A stretch of DNA of 51,862 bases, taken from positions 1 through 51,862 of IMG/VR virus record IMGVR_UViG_3300049791_000030; one strand, given 5' to 3'. Source of the DNA: a virus. The position numbers and the translations under genes were made by a program. The notes below the pieces were generated by a model. That model saw only the letters and a program-made list of their open reading frames with translations, did not search any database and was not told the origin of the DNA. This document shows, one piece after another, positions 7,733 to 15,423 of this stretch. Every line of letters begins with the position of its first letter. The stretch's first letter is position 1.

Positions 7733-7932
7733 AACATCTAGGAACACGTTGGGAAGTGATTGAAGATGAGGACAGGGCTGAGAGTATTTACAAAGCCGTT
7801 GAGGTTTTAGTCTCTTATGAAGAAGCTCAATCTCTTCATCTTTGGGAACGAAGATATGTAATAGATCAAGTTTGCTATATGATACTGGGGAACTTTTCAA
7901 ATGATGAATATATTGTGGAGGAATTGGTGTGA
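7729..7932 (+). CDS. Hypothetical acidic protein
   Basis: 67 residues, acidic, helical. No family recognised. The next gene starts with a GTG overlapping its stop. Confidence 0.6.
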   Translation: MKHLGTRWEVIEDEDRAESIYKAVEVLVSYEEAQSLHLWERRYVIDQVCYMILGNFSNDEYIVEELV

Positions 7933-8300
7933 AACTTGAAAGTTTAACTCTTGTATTTGAGAACTGTGAATCTTACAAAGTGCAAGCTGAAGATGTTGTA
8001 AGTCTTAGCCTGTTAGGCATTACTGAAAGTTTGTCAGGCAGACCTAGTGACATGCGGTTACGTCGATCAGTCAAAGATTTGCACTTATCAATTAAGAATA
8101 ATGATGTAGTCCGCACACAGAGGTTGTGTAAATATAACGACCTTACAGGTATTGAAATGTTCTTTGGCTTCAAAGCCAGTCAATTCTACACTGTAGAATG
8201 GGCACCACAGGACTCTGACTACGAGAATAGTCGCCAGAAGGTAGAGCAGCCTTGTGAAGATTTCGTTTTTATTCGTGTAGATGATGGGGAGTCAGTATGA
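7929..8300 (+). CDS. Hypothetical protein
   Basis: 123 residues, GTG start (GTGA overlap with the upstream gene). Regular alternation of short strands suggests an alpha/beta fold. No family recognised. Confidence 0.6.
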   Translation: MKLESLTLVFENCESYKVQAEDVVSLSLLGITESLSGRPSDMRLRRSVKDLHLSIKNNDVVRTQRLCKYNDLTGIEMFFGFKASQFYTVEWAPQDSDYENSRQKVEQPCEDFVFIRVDDGESV

Positions 8301-8647
8301 ACACCAGTTTCAAACCAATGACAGAAGAACAACGAGAAGCTGTACGACTTAAACGAGTAGCTGACCAAGAGTGGGCAAAACAGAATATAGTCTTAGATAG
8401 ACCAGATGAACCTTACTGGAAAGCTATGGCCTCTGAAAAAGGAATCCGTATGCCCCAGTGGCATATTCTCGGGACGGAAGTTAAATACATTAAACGGGCT
8501 TGTAAAAAGCTTGGTATTGATGTAAAAGAGTACACAGAATCAACAGGCTTTAAAACGCTGAAAGAGTTTGCTGAAACTAACCATAAATTCAATGCGGTTG
8601 CGATGGTTGGGTTGGTTATTGAGTATGCAGCCGATAAAGGCTTATAA
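8297..8647 (+). CDS. Hypothetical protein
   Basis: 116 residues, ATGA overlap with the gene before. Basic, helical, with a conserved-looking W-K-A-M-A-S segment in the middle. No family recognised. Last gene before an intergenic gap with a strong promoter. Confidence 0.6.
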   Translation: MNTSFKPMTEEQREAVRLKRVADQEWAKQNIVLDRPDEPYWKAMASEKGIRMPQWHILGTEVKYIKRACKKLGIDVKEYTESTGFKTLKEFAETNHKFNAVAMVGLVIEYAADKGL

Positions 8648-8733
8648 ATCGTGACGAAACGGGGTAAGTTAGCGTAGTTTTTACCCCTAGAATCAACGAT
8701 CTGTTTAAACCCAAGCGCATATACAGGGTAGGC

Positions 8734-8762
8734 TTGACAGGCACCTTAACACCCTATAAAAT
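8734..8762 (+). promoter_or_regulatory. Strong sigma70-type promoter
   Basis: TTGACA (8734-8739), 17-base spacer, TAAAAT (8757-8762). It opens the operon that contains the PhaZ-like gene. Confidence 0.75.
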
Positions 8763-8794
8763 ACGCAGGAAACCTAAATCAAAGGAGAAATAAA

Positions 8795-8971
8795 ATGTTA
8801 GTTCTTATCTACCTCATCGTCACACTTGTCGTAATGTATATCCATGCACACGGATGCTATATCAAAGGGATTAATTATCCTTGGAAATCAGATATTATTC
8901 TATGTTTTCTGTGGCCTATTGTTCTTCCATTTGGTATTTGGATGATTGTCTCCTCGGAGAAACGCCCATGA
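8795..8971 (+). CDS. Small membrane protein, two transmembrane segments
   Basis: 58 residues after AAAGGAGAAATAAA. Hydrophobic segments at about 2-17 and 33-51 joined by a polar loop. First gene behind the promoter at 8734; overlaps the next start by ATGA. Confidence 0.6.
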   Translation: MLVLIYLIVTLVVMYIHAHGCYIKGINYPWKSDIILCFLWPIVLPFGIWMIVSSEKRP

Positions 8972-9342
8972 AACTAAATGAAGCGTTACTTAAGAAACAA
9001 TGTGTAACAGAGGACGAAGAATTTGGTCTTCTGAATGCTTATGCTGAGCTTAAAGATCTTCTAGAGAATCCAGAACTGTATGAAAATCCTGTCCAGATGA
9101 TTGAAGAGTTGGAATTTGAACTCCAGGAGTTGTGGCATTTCCCACAAGACAGGAATTACCACCGCTATTGGAAACGTATTAAGGGTTGTTGCTGCCCATC
9201 CCACGATAACGAAGATCCTATGTACTTTGGTAGACGTATTACTGTTAGCGACTGTCCGTACCATTGGAAATGTGTAGAATGCGGTAACACAGGAACTGTT
9301 GGTCACAAGCTGTCTTGCTCAAAGAGGGATTATTCAAAATGA
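8968..9342 (+). CDS. Hypothetical protein with Cys-rich zinc-ribbon-like C-terminus
   Basis: 124 residues from the ATG at 8968. The N-terminal half is acidic and helical. The C-terminal half has CCCPSH, then CPYHWKCVECGNTG and a final HKLSC, a pattern compatible with one or two zinc sites. No family recognised. Confidence 0.6.
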   Translation: MKLNEALLKKQCVTEDEEFGLLNAYAELKDLLENPELYENPVQMIEELEFELQELWHFPQDRNYHRYWKRIKGCCCPSHDNEDPMYFGRRITVSDCPYHWKCVECGNTGTVGHKLSCSKRDYSK

Positions 9343-9539
9343 ATTATGACTACACTAAATCTCTAGAAGAACTCTTCAAAATGTTCATTGTCTTAGCTAA
9401 ATCTAATGGTATGGATGTGCAGTTACATGATAAAGTAGCTCAATACTTTGATAATGTAGATACACAAGCGGCTTTTATCTTGTTCACAGGTGCGTATTGG
9501 ATGGGGATTAAGGATGCTGATAAGGAGAGGTGGTCATGA
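9339..9539 (+). CDS. Hypothetical protein
   Basis: 66 residues from the ATG at 9339 (ATGA overlap); helical, with an aromatic C-terminal part. No family recognised. Confidence 0.6.
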   Translation: MNYDYTKSLEELFKMFIVLAKSNGMDVQLHDKVAQYFDNVDTQAAFILFTGAYWMGIKDADKERWS

Positions 9540-9697
9540 GTGATGGTAAACAAATAATCCTAGACTTCCTCACTTGGGCTCGATACAGTAAGAGTGTACA
9601 GCTACAAGAAATGCCTGAATGGACAGAAGATTATTGTTGTGTTGATGAAGATCAATTAATTGATGATTATTTAGAGACGTTAAAGGAGATAGTGTGA
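9536..9697 (+). CDS. Hypothetical acidic protein
   Basis: 53 residues, ATG overlapping the stop before it; ends in an acidic helical segment. Its stop overlaps the GTG start of the PhaZ-like gene, so both are probably co-translated. Confidence 0.55.
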   Translation: MSDGKQIILDFLTWARYSKSVQLQEMPEWTEDYCCVDEDQLIDDYLETLKEIV

Positions 9698-10527
9698 ATA
9701 TTCAGACGGTAGTTCTGGGCAACCAAACGATACGGGTGTGTATTAAGCCCGGTAAGGCTGGCACTATACCATTGCTCTGTTTTAATGGGATTGGTGCTGG
9801 GTTGGAGTTGTTAACACCTTTTGTTGAAGCGTTACATGAGTCAAATCCTGATCTTGAGGTAATAACTTTCGATGTGCCGGGTTGTGGTGGTAGTTCTACA
9901 CCTACTCTCCCATACCGCTTTAGTAGCCTAGCACATACAGTTACTCAACTTCTAGATTATTTGAACTATGCACAAGTTAATGTACTAGGCTTATCGTGGG
10001 GTGGATTCATAGCTCAACAGTTCGCATATGACTTCCCTCACCGAGTAAAGAAACTAATTCTGTGTGCCACAGCTACAGGAGTCACATCAATCCCACCCAG
10101 CATGAAAGTACTTTCCCTGATGGCTTCTCCTAGACGCTATACTGATCCTGCCTATATGGCTGAGATTGCTCCACTCATCTACGGCGGAAAATTCAGAACA
10201 TCCCCTGAGTTGGCAACCAAATATGCAGAGAAGATGTCAGCTAACAAGTCTGAAAATAAAGCTAATGGCTTAGGGTACAAGTTTCAGCAGTTGGCCATTT
10301 GTTGGTGGAGTTCGTTGTGGATGTTACCAATTATCAAACAACCAACACTTTTGTTGGCAGGCGGTGACGATCCTATTATTGATGTACGAAATATTGAAAT
10401 TATGAATAAATTAATTCCCAACTCGGAGCTTCGTGTGTTTGAGACTGAGGGGCATTTATTCCTCCTCACGAGTCTGGAAGAGGTTGTTCCGATTGTTGTT
10501 GAGTTTTTGGAGGGTGGTGAAGTATGA
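9694..10527 (+). CDS. Alpha/beta hydrolase resembling intracellular mcl-PHA depolymerase PhaZ
   Basis: 277 residues, GTG start coupled to the gene before. Alpha/beta-hydrolase triad visible: nucleophile Ser101 in GLSWGG, Asp225 (or Asp226) in LAGGDDP, His254 in EGHLFL; the oxyanion loop is FNGIGAG. Beyond the fold, several stretches match what is known of Pseudomonas PhaZ: FDVPG.GGSSTP, PYRF, QVNV.G.SWGG..AQQFA, MASPRRY, IYGG.FR..PELA, and the triad spacing is almost the same as the published Ser102/Asp221/His248. PhaZ cleaves medium-chain-length polyhydroxyalkanoate in cytoplasmic granules to hydroxy acids. Substrate here is inferred; another esterase activity is possible. No PHA synthase or phasin gene is nearby. 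Confidence 0.82.
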   Translation: MNIQTVVLGNQTIRVCIKPGKAGTIPLLCFNGIGAGLELLTPFVEALHESNPDLEVITFDVPGCGGSSTPTLPYRFSSLAHTVTQLLDYLNYAQVNVLGLSWGGFIAQQFAYDFPHRVKKLILCATATGVTSIPPSMKVLSLMASPRRYTDPAYMAEIAPLIYGGKFRTSPELATKYAEKMSANKSENKANGLGYKFQQLAICWWSSLWMLPIIKQPTLLLAGGDDPIIDVRNIEIMNKLIPNSELRVFETEGHLFLLTSLEEVVPIVVEFLEGGEV

Positions 10528-10892
10528 GGGTTAGGTGTCAGTGTGGAAAGATTGCAGGATACTGGTATGGCCCTATTATCTATCGGAAGCTTAACTTTGA
10601 ACAATACCTAAACAACCATGCATTCTGTGAAGAACATGCTGATACAGACAATTGGGCTGAATACCAATATGTGGGATTTCATAAGAAACACTGGAGATGG
10701 CTGAAGAAGAAAGAAACTGAATTGTATTTGATTGGAAGGAATGAAAGATTGTCCTTACCATATTATGATGTGAGTCATGTTAAAGAAGATGGAGTACGTT
10801 GGGCACTTGGGAGGTATCACAGTATGGAGAGTGTTTTGAGGGAGACGGAAGGTTTGGATTATGTTGAAATTAAAGAGGTATGGTATGAGTAA
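10524..10892 (+). CDS. Hypothetical protein
   Basis: 122 residues, ATGA overlap with the PhaZ-like gene. Starts with a CQCG motif and is rich in Trp and Tyr; a second Cys and His lie at about residues 34-38, so one metal site is conceivable. No family recognised. Confidence 0.6.
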   Translation: MRVRCQCGKIAGYWYGPIIYRKLNFEQYLNNHAFCEEHADTDNWAEYQYVGFHKKHWRWLKKKETELYLIGRNERLSLPYYDVSHVKEDGVRWALGRYHSMESVLRETEGLDYVEIKEVWYE

Positions 10893-10906
10893 AATAGAGG
10901 GGTTGT

Positions 10907-11440
10907 ATGGCACGATTAGCAAAGAAGACTGATAATGAGATTGTAGCTGAATGGCTTATTGAGAATAGATGGCGTAACAGCCTGAATACCGATACCAAAC
11001 AAAAGATGCCTGCCTTTGTAGACGATGCTGTTATGGCTGCCGTATACATTGTTGCAGGCACTTCCAATGGACAAGTTAATATCAGTCCTAAGTTGGTGTT
11101 TAAGTGCCTCATGTTGAATTCAATTACTTCTGAACTTGTAAAGACAAGAGAAGTTGGATATGAGATGAGTGACAGACAGGCTAGACGGTTAGCACAAACT
11201 GTTAGATTTGCACTAGATGGAATCAGACACCGAATACAAGAATATGAAAGTCAAATATCAGATGAAGAGAAGGAGAATACAGCAATGGAAAAAGAGTTTA
11301 TTAGAGACTACTACCAAGGACGACAGAGTAAGCTACACTCCCCAGCAATGGCAGAAATACCTTCTGAAATACTAGCATTGCGTGAGGAAGGGAAATATCT
11401 GGAGTATGGCTTGGCTGTACAGGCGTTTCGAAGTAAGTAA
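10907..11440 (+). CDS. Hypothetical protein, possible DNA-binding helices
   Basis: 177 residues. Basic N-terminus (MARLAKKTDNE) and a middle segment SDRQARRLAQTVRFAL that could be a recognition helix. The C-terminal half is a long charged helix. No family recognised. Confidence 0.6.
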   Translation: MARLAKKTDNEIVAEWLIENRWRNSLNTDTKQKMPAFVDDAVMAAVYIVAGTSNGQVNISPKLVFKCLMLNSITSELVKTREVGYEMSDRQARRLAQTVRFALDGIRHRIQEYESQISDEEKENTAMEKEFIRDYYQGRQSKLHSPAMAEIPSEILALREEGKYLEYGLAVQAFRSK

Positions 11441-11451
11441 TTACGGTCGGA

Positions 11452-11457
11452 GTATAA
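11452..11457 (+). promoter_or_regulatory. Consensus -10 box without a clear -35
   Basis: TATAAT in the gap between two genes. No recognisable -35 at 16-18 bases, so this is a weak promoter call. Confidence 0.35.
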
Positions 11458-11482
11458 TAGAGATAATTAAAGTTGAGTGCGT

Positions 11483-12475
11483 ATGGCTAATTTGAAAGGT
11501 TTGATTGAAGATGGGGTAATGAAATATGATGGATTTGAAGGAACCACTTATGGAAATCTAACTGTTGTAGGTTGGAATGGTAAATCCGGCAATCCTAAGA
11601 AATATATCGTTTCTTGTTCTGTATGTAAAGAAGATCCTGAACTACATGGTGAGGGGTTGTTTGCTATGGCTAAAGGACACTTAGATAGAGACTGTAAACC
11701 TTGTGGTTGTACAGATAAACCAAACTGGACAGAAGAACAATATAGGATAAGAGCAAGACGAGCTTGTGAACAGAAGGGTATCACTTTTAAAGGTTGGTAT
11801 CTAGGCTTTAAGGGGTCTAACTTTACAAAAGTAACATTAGAATGCCCTGTACACGGGGAATACTCCGGCCCTTTACTTTGTTTTATACTAGGGAGTAGTA
11901 GACAAAGTGGTTGTATGGGTTGTAAAGCTGACAGCATGGGCAACCTAAAGAGGAAAGATGATGAAGTAATGATTAAAACATTTATGTCTTCGGGAGGTTT
12001 TGCAGAAGGAACTAAGTTTACACGAACAGACACATTAGACAAATATGGACATAAGAAGTATTGGTTAATTGAATGCCCCGAGTGCAACACTTCAGGTGAA
12101 GCTCATATGGTAGGTCTATACAAAGGGAGTAGACCTTGTGCATGCGCTAATAGTAGACCACAAGAGACATATATTAATCTTCTTAAGGATGGTGAAGATG
12201 TGGTTGCAATCAAGTTTGGAGTAGCTAATTTATCACATGAAAGGCTTAAAACACAACACTCTAGGTCTGTATATCAAATAGAAAACTATGGTGTATGGAG
12301 CTATCCAACTATCATGGACTGTAAGAGTGCTGAAAGAACTTGTATGCACTCAATGGAAACAGGAGTTATTAGTAAAGAAGAAATGAAAGATGGTTATACT
12401 GAAACTACTTTCCCCTCAAACATTGATCTAGTGATTAGTATCTTTGAGAGGTATGGTGGAACTAGAAATATCTAA
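11483..12475 (+). CDS. Multi-zinc-ribbon protein with T5orf172/GIY-YIG-like C-terminus
   Basis: 330 residues from the ATG at 11483; a GTG at 11477 would add two. Three Cys clusters: C45..C48 with C71..C74.C76, C121..H124 with C144..C147, and C198..C201 with C219.C221, resembling repeated treble-clef zinc fingers. Residues about 228-310 (ETYINLL, IKFGVANLSHERLKTQH, then SAERTCMH) resemble the T5orf172 branch of the GIY-YIG nuclease superfamily. A putative mobile endonuclease is the best guess. It is the last gene of the plus-strand block and is followed by a terminator and a long gene-free interval. Confidence 0.6.
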   Translation: MANLKGLIEDGVMKYDGFEGTTYGNLTVVGWNGKSGNPKKYIVSCSVCKEDPELHGEGLFAMAKGHLDRDCKPCGCTDKPNWTEEQYRIRARRACEQKGITFKGWYLGFKGSNFTKVTLECPVHGEYSGPLLCFILGSSRQSGCMGCKADSMGNLKRKDDEVMIKTFMSSGGFAEGTKFTRTDTLDKYGHKKYWLIECPECNTSGEAHMVGLYKGSRPCACANSRPQETYINLLKDGEDVVAIKFGVANLSHERLKTQHSRSVYQIENYGVWSYPTIMDCKSAERTCMHSMETGVISKEEMKDGYTETTFPSNIDLVISIFERYGGTRNI

Positions 12476-12490
12476 ACCCCCGTAAAATTT

Positions 12491-12525
12491 GAGGTCTTGC
12501 TTCCTTAGAAGACCTCTTTCTTTTT
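12491..12525 (+). terminator. Intrinsic terminator
   Basis: GAGGTCTT (12491-12498) pairs with AAGACCTC (12509-12516), followed by TTTCTTTTT. Ends the plus-strand block. Confidence 0.85.
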
Positions 12526-13148
12526 GTCCAGAATATCTGTAAGCCTTTATTTATAAGGTGTCTAGTTCTAAAAACCACTCAGAGTTTTAGCTGACCGTCT
12601 TAACTCGCTAGTAGCTCTTGATTTTGACCTGCTCCATCTTATAGAAATATCCTATCAAACTCTGTCAACCCATGTAGACTACCTATCAACCATGCCTCAT
12701 GCATATCCCGTACCAACTCCTTCGAGGATAGTAACAATCAATCCACAGGCGTTACTTAACTACTCGACTGTCATAATGGATATTATGCGTAGTGTTACCT
12801 TATAGACTAGACCTATGGTCGTCCTATGCTACCTTGCAACATAACTCACGTTCATCACTCTATGTCAAGCAATAGTATATGTGACAGGTAGGGATACGCA
12901 ATGAATTGCTAATAGACTGTGGTTAGGATGTGTGTTCATATATTGGGATGTGGTAAAGCTAGCGACAAGAAGTCATGTGCTTAGCCATCAGAGACGTCTT
13001 CGCTTATTGAATAGTGACTAGAAAGTACACTGACAAGTGCATATTAGACAAGCTTGGACACTAGATGTTGTGTAGCTTAGAAGGATTTGAACACAAGATG
13101 TAGGAAGGTATTAGAAGAATGTCTATATGTAGTGTTACAGACACAAGA
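12526..13148. other. Gene-free interval between convergent operons
   Basis: About 620 bases with frequent stops in all frames, no plausible ribosome site plus frame, and no tRNA-like T-loop with a pairing stem. Local hairpins are visible, for example CTAAAA/TTTTAG around 12569-12591 and CACT-GACA-AGTG near 13029-13040. In an otherwise tightly packed genome this is unusual. It could be a non-coding RNA, a replication or recombination site, or a decayed gene; the sequence does not decide. Confidence 0.6.
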
Positions 13149-13170
13149 AAGCCACTAGATATAGTGGCTT
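13149..13170 (-). terminator. Hairpin ending the minus-strand block
   Basis: Nine-base arms AAGCCACTA (13149-13157) and TAGTGGCTT (13162-13170) with a four-base loop, 22 bases beyond the last minus-strand stop. The T tract on the minus strand is short (CTTTCTT). Confidence 0.65.
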
Positions 13171-13192
13171 GAGTTTCCTGCTACTTAGTAAC

Positions 13193-13459
13193 TCAGAATT
13201 TCCAGTTAGCTACACACCAGACCAATACAGGGGCTGTATTCTTCAGGATGCCTGTAGTTTGTTTGGCTTTGATAAGGAATTCTTTCTTGTTAGAAGACTC
13301 TCTTTTAGCTTGCATCAAAGCAGCTCTCATATGTTTGTTAGCCTTATCCCAAGCATTCATGTTGCCGTGTTCAATGATGCTCTGAGCAATGTTACCGAAG
13401 GTTTGAATAGCTTCGTTGGAGAGGTTGCCTTTGAAGTTGTTTGCGTGGGAGAGGTTCAT
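13193..13459 (-). CDS. Hypothetical basic protein
   Basis: 88 residues from the ATG at 13459, which follows AAAGGAAAATCTC; a longer in-frame start at 13564 has no comparable site. Helical, basic (QAKRESSNKKEFLIKAK in the middle). Last gene of the early block. No family recognised. Confidence 0.6.
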   Translation of the reverse strand: MNLSHANNFKGNLSNEAIQTFGNIAQSIIEHGNMNAWDKANKHMRAALMQAKRESSNKKEFLIKAKQTTGILKNTAPVLVWCVANWKF

Positions 13460-13496
13460 GAGATTTTCCTTTAATGTTTTCTGTTTCGGTAGGGTA

Positions 13497-13502
13497 AGTA
13501 TA
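13497..13502 (-). promoter_or_regulatory. -10-like TATACT
   Basis: TATACT on the minus strand, about 40 bases upstream of the start at 13459. No good -35 at the right distance. Confidence 0.35.
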
Positions 13503-13623
13503 ACACCTTTACGAAGTTGTGCCTGTCTAATCAATACCATTCGTCGTCTGTTCAGATCTTCCACTCATGTACATACAGAGACTCGATGTAGAATTCAGAG
13601 AGGTATTCTTTCAGACAAAACTA

Positions 13624-13643
13624 AAGGGCTCATTTGAGCCCTT
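13624..13643 (-). terminator. Intrinsic terminator
   Basis: AAGGGCTC/GAGCCCTT stem with a four-base loop; on the minus strand it is followed by TAGTTTTG. Lies just after the stop at 13661. Confidence 0.75.
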
Positions 13644-13660
13644 GTGATGTTCTCTAAACA

Positions 13661-13849
13661 CTATTCTTTAACAAGCCAACCTGCATTCAATGCCTTCTCC
13701 ACTTGCCAAGCATAAAGAACTGTTCCACCTCCTGTCTTCCTGTTCTGGAAATGCATATCTTTCTTCCCTTCAAGTGTGACAGTGTAGTGTGTGTCAGCTG
13801 AGAGATAGTCGAAAGCTTTGCTAACATATACATTGAATTGAATGGTCAT
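13661..13849 (-). CDS. Hypothetical protein
   Basis: 62 residues, ATG behind AAGGAAACTCTATC. Begins MTIQFNVYVSKAF; alternating hydrophobic strands and a Gly-rich turn (TGGGTVLYAW). No family recognised. Confidence 0.6.
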   Translation of the reverse strand: MTIQFNVYVSKAFDYLSADTHYTVTLEGKKDMHFQNRKTGGGTVLYAWQVEKALNAGWLVKE

Positions 13850-13864
13850 GATAGAGTTTCCTTA

Positions 13865-14077
13865 TCAGAAGTTATTAGGCAATCCAGCCAACCTTTTAAT
13901 GTATTCGATTTGACTTGTGTATTGTTCTTTAGAGTCTTCTATCTCTTCCCAGACAGACAGAGATTCAATCTCCTCAATCAACTCCTGAAGCTTCGCATTC
14001 ATAGCCTTGACAAGATCATTGTTAGACTCAGATGCACAACGGTCAAGTTCAGAGATTGTCATAAGAGAGAAGTTCAT
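13865..14077 (-). CDS. Hypothetical helical protein
   Basis: 70 residues, acidic and helical with coiled-coil spacing in the middle (KLQELIEEIESL). Preceded by AAAGGACTATAGTC. No family recognised. Confidence 0.6.
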   Translation of the reverse strand: MNFSLMTISELDRCASESNNDLVKAMNAKLQELIEEIESLSVWEEIEDSKEQYTSQIEYIKRLAGLPNNF

Positions 14078-14100
14078 GACTATAGTCCTTTAAGAGAGTC

Positions 14101-14238
14101 TTAGACGTGTTTGAGGGTAGAGACAGTGTAGCGACCAGCAAGACCATCGTTCAGCTTCTTAGCCCAAGTACGAGCTGCGGCAAGGGTTTTGCGAGTGGCT
14201 ACAACTTCTTGAGTGGTGGTATCAACGATGGTGAACAT
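14101..14238 (-). CDS. Hypothetical small protein
   Basis: 45 residues from the ATG at 14238, behind AAAAGGAATACAGAC; begins MFTIVDTTTQEVV. A longer frame from 14292 would run into the promoter. Basic C-terminus. Confidence 0.6.
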   Translation of the reverse strand: MFTIVDTTTQEVVATRKTLAAARTWAKKLNDGLAGRYTVSTLKHV

Positions 14239-14282
14239 GTCTGTATTCCTTTTAGCTAGTGGTGTTTCTTTCTCTTGATGTA

Positions 14283-14310
14283 AGAATAGCACACTGAGCT
14301 AGACATGCAA
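14283..14310 (-). promoter_or_regulatory. Sigma70-type promoter
   Basis: On the minus strand TTGCAT (14310-14305), 16-base spacer, TATTCT (14288-14283). Drives the gene at 14101-14238. Confidence 0.65.
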
Positions 14311-14340
14311 GGGGCTTTTCAAAAGAAAAGCAGTATTCTT

Positions 14341-14369
14341 CAAATAAATTGAAAAGAATTTAGTCAAAG
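14341..14369. repeat. 29-base direct repeat, copy 1
   Basis: Identical except for one base to 16626-16654. AT-rich; lies upstream of the -35 box at 14305-14310 on the minus strand, where an UP element would be. Confidence 0.7.
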
Positions 14370-14373
14370 AAAA

Positions 14374-14387
14374 GCGCCCGAAGGCGC
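14374..14387 (-). terminator. Intrinsic terminator
   Basis: Minus-strand stem GCGCC/GGCGC with a TTCG loop, followed by TTTTCTTTG. Ends the unit at 14410. Confidence 0.8.
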
Positions 14388-14409
14388 CTGGAATGTATAA
14401 CATAAATCT

Positions 14410-14610
14410 TTACTTCACCATTTGTTTAGCTGTCCCAACAGCATCTTCCAAATCATCTGTGTGATAGGTGGCTTCTTTTTGGTATTTCTTATCTACCCAA
14501 AGCTTCACTTGGAACCCTGACCACTCTTCATCCCACAGCACCTTAGCCACTTTAGAGCCATCTTCAGAATTGTATTTTGTTGCAAAGGTTGTCTCGTGTG
14601 TGGTGGCCAT
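14410..14610 (-). CDS. Hypothetical protein
   Basis: 66 residues, begins MATTHETTFATKY, charged throughout with two Trp-containing strands. No family recognised. Two bases separate it from the gene upstream. Confidence 0.6.
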   Translation of the reverse strand: MATTHETTFATKYNSEDGSKVAKVLWDEEWSGFQVKLWVDKKYQKEATYHTDDLEDAVGTAKQMVK

Positions 14611-14612
14611 GA

Positions 14613-14810
14613 TTACAATACCTCCACTACAAAGACTTCACGTTCATCGCCAAGGTTGTAAGCATTAACTTGGTAGATCTTGCATAGCTTTTCAGCAATC
14701 TCTTTGCTACCACACTTGACAACCAAACGTTCACTTACTACACAATTGCCGCCTGCGATGGTTTGTTTTACGACTTTATGAGTACAAGGCTGAATGGTTG
14801 CGAATTTCAT
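14613..14810 (-). CDS. Hypothetical protein
   Basis: 65 residues from the ATG at 14810 behind AAGGAACACCAAC. Contains three Cys and a basic middle; no family recognised. Confidence 0.6.
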   Translation of the reverse strand: MKFATIQPCTHKVVKQTIAGGNCVVSERLVVKCGSKEIAEKLCKIYQVNAYNLGDEREVFVVEVL

Positions 14811-14889
14811 GTTGGTGTTCCTTGTGTGGGTTGTTTGCTTCTTGACACAGCTCATAAATCTCTTCAAAGAAGTCTATATTGTCTTCCAT
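14776..14889 (-). CDS. Possible very small acidic protein
   Basis: 37 codons, begins MEDNIDFFEEIYEL, ATG behind AAGGGTGACAACTAT. It overlaps the next gene by 35 bases in another frame, more than is usual here. Confidence 0.4.
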   Translation of the reverse strand: MEDNIDFFEEIYELCQEANNPHKEHQHEIRNHSALYS

Positions 14890-14922
14890 ATAGTTGTCAC
14901 CCTTATAGTTTAATCATTTATT

Positions 14923-15081
14923 TTACACCCTCTCAAACAATACAGGACTGTACCACCCATAATCGCCCATCATCAGGAACACTTCATAATCATAAGCTCG
15001 GAATGAATAGTTCCACAATACCATCGTTCCATGAACAGTGGTGTTAATAATCAGTGGTACAGAGACATTAAGCTTTTTCAT
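14923..15081 (-). CDS. Hypothetical protein
   Basis: 52 residues from the ATG at 15081, which follows TTGGAG by 8 bases; longer in-frame starts lack a ribosome site. Aromatic-rich, no family recognised. A strong hairpin lies just upstream of its ribosome site. Confidence 0.55.
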   Translation of the reverse strand: MKKLNVSVPLIINTTVHGTMVLWNYSFRAYDYEVFLMMGDYGWYSPVLFERV

Positions 15082-15094
15082 TTGATTAGCTCCA

Positions 15095-15114
15095 AGAGCC
15101 TCCCAAGAGGCTCT
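15095..15114 (-). terminator. Hairpin without T tract before a ribosome site
   Basis: Perfect 8-base stem AGAGCCTC/GAGGCTCT with a four-base loop. On the minus strand it is followed directly by TTGGAG, the ribosome site of the gene at 14923-15081, instead of a T tract. It may be an attenuator or an mRNA-stabilising element. Confidence 0.5.
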
Positions 15115-15130
15115 ATGGTTGTGTAAGGGG

Positions 15131-15385
15131 TTAGTTATAAACGATGTAGTAGCATGTATCAATATACACGTCCACTTCATTGATATCATCCCTCACAAGA
15201 AAGACTTTATTGGTTACTTTACCCAGCTTGATAGCTTCTTGCTGACATTCCAGTACAAGAGAATCAACGTAGTGGGTGGCATTCTCCTCGGAGCATTGAT
15301 TCACCACTTTTACGAAAGAGATTGCATCTTTACGGCATACCGAGTTAGTAGCGAATTTACGGTCGGGGTTGGTGTAGATGCTCAT
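15131..15385 (-). CDS. Hypothetical protein
   Basis: 84 residues, begins MSIYTNPDRKF, ATG after GGAGTACACGAA. Mixed alpha/beta pattern; no family recognised. Confidence 0.6.
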   Translation of the reverse strand: MSIYTNPDRKFATNSVCRKDAISFVKVVNQCSEENATHYVDSLVLECQQEAIKLGKVTNKVFLVRDDINEVDVYIDTCYYIVYN

Positions 15386-15423
15386 TTCGTGTACTCCAGT
15401 AGGGGTTTCGTTTCAGTAAGGTA

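Noticed and set aside
13060-13110. tRNA-like T-loop (TTCAAATCC) on the minus strand
   Set aside because: The flanking bases do not form a T stem and no acceptor or anticodon arm can be drawn. No tRNA genes were found in the window.
12526-13148. CRISPR array or tandem repeats in the gene-free intervals
   Set aside because: No regularly spaced repeats were seen in this interval or at 25960-26519.
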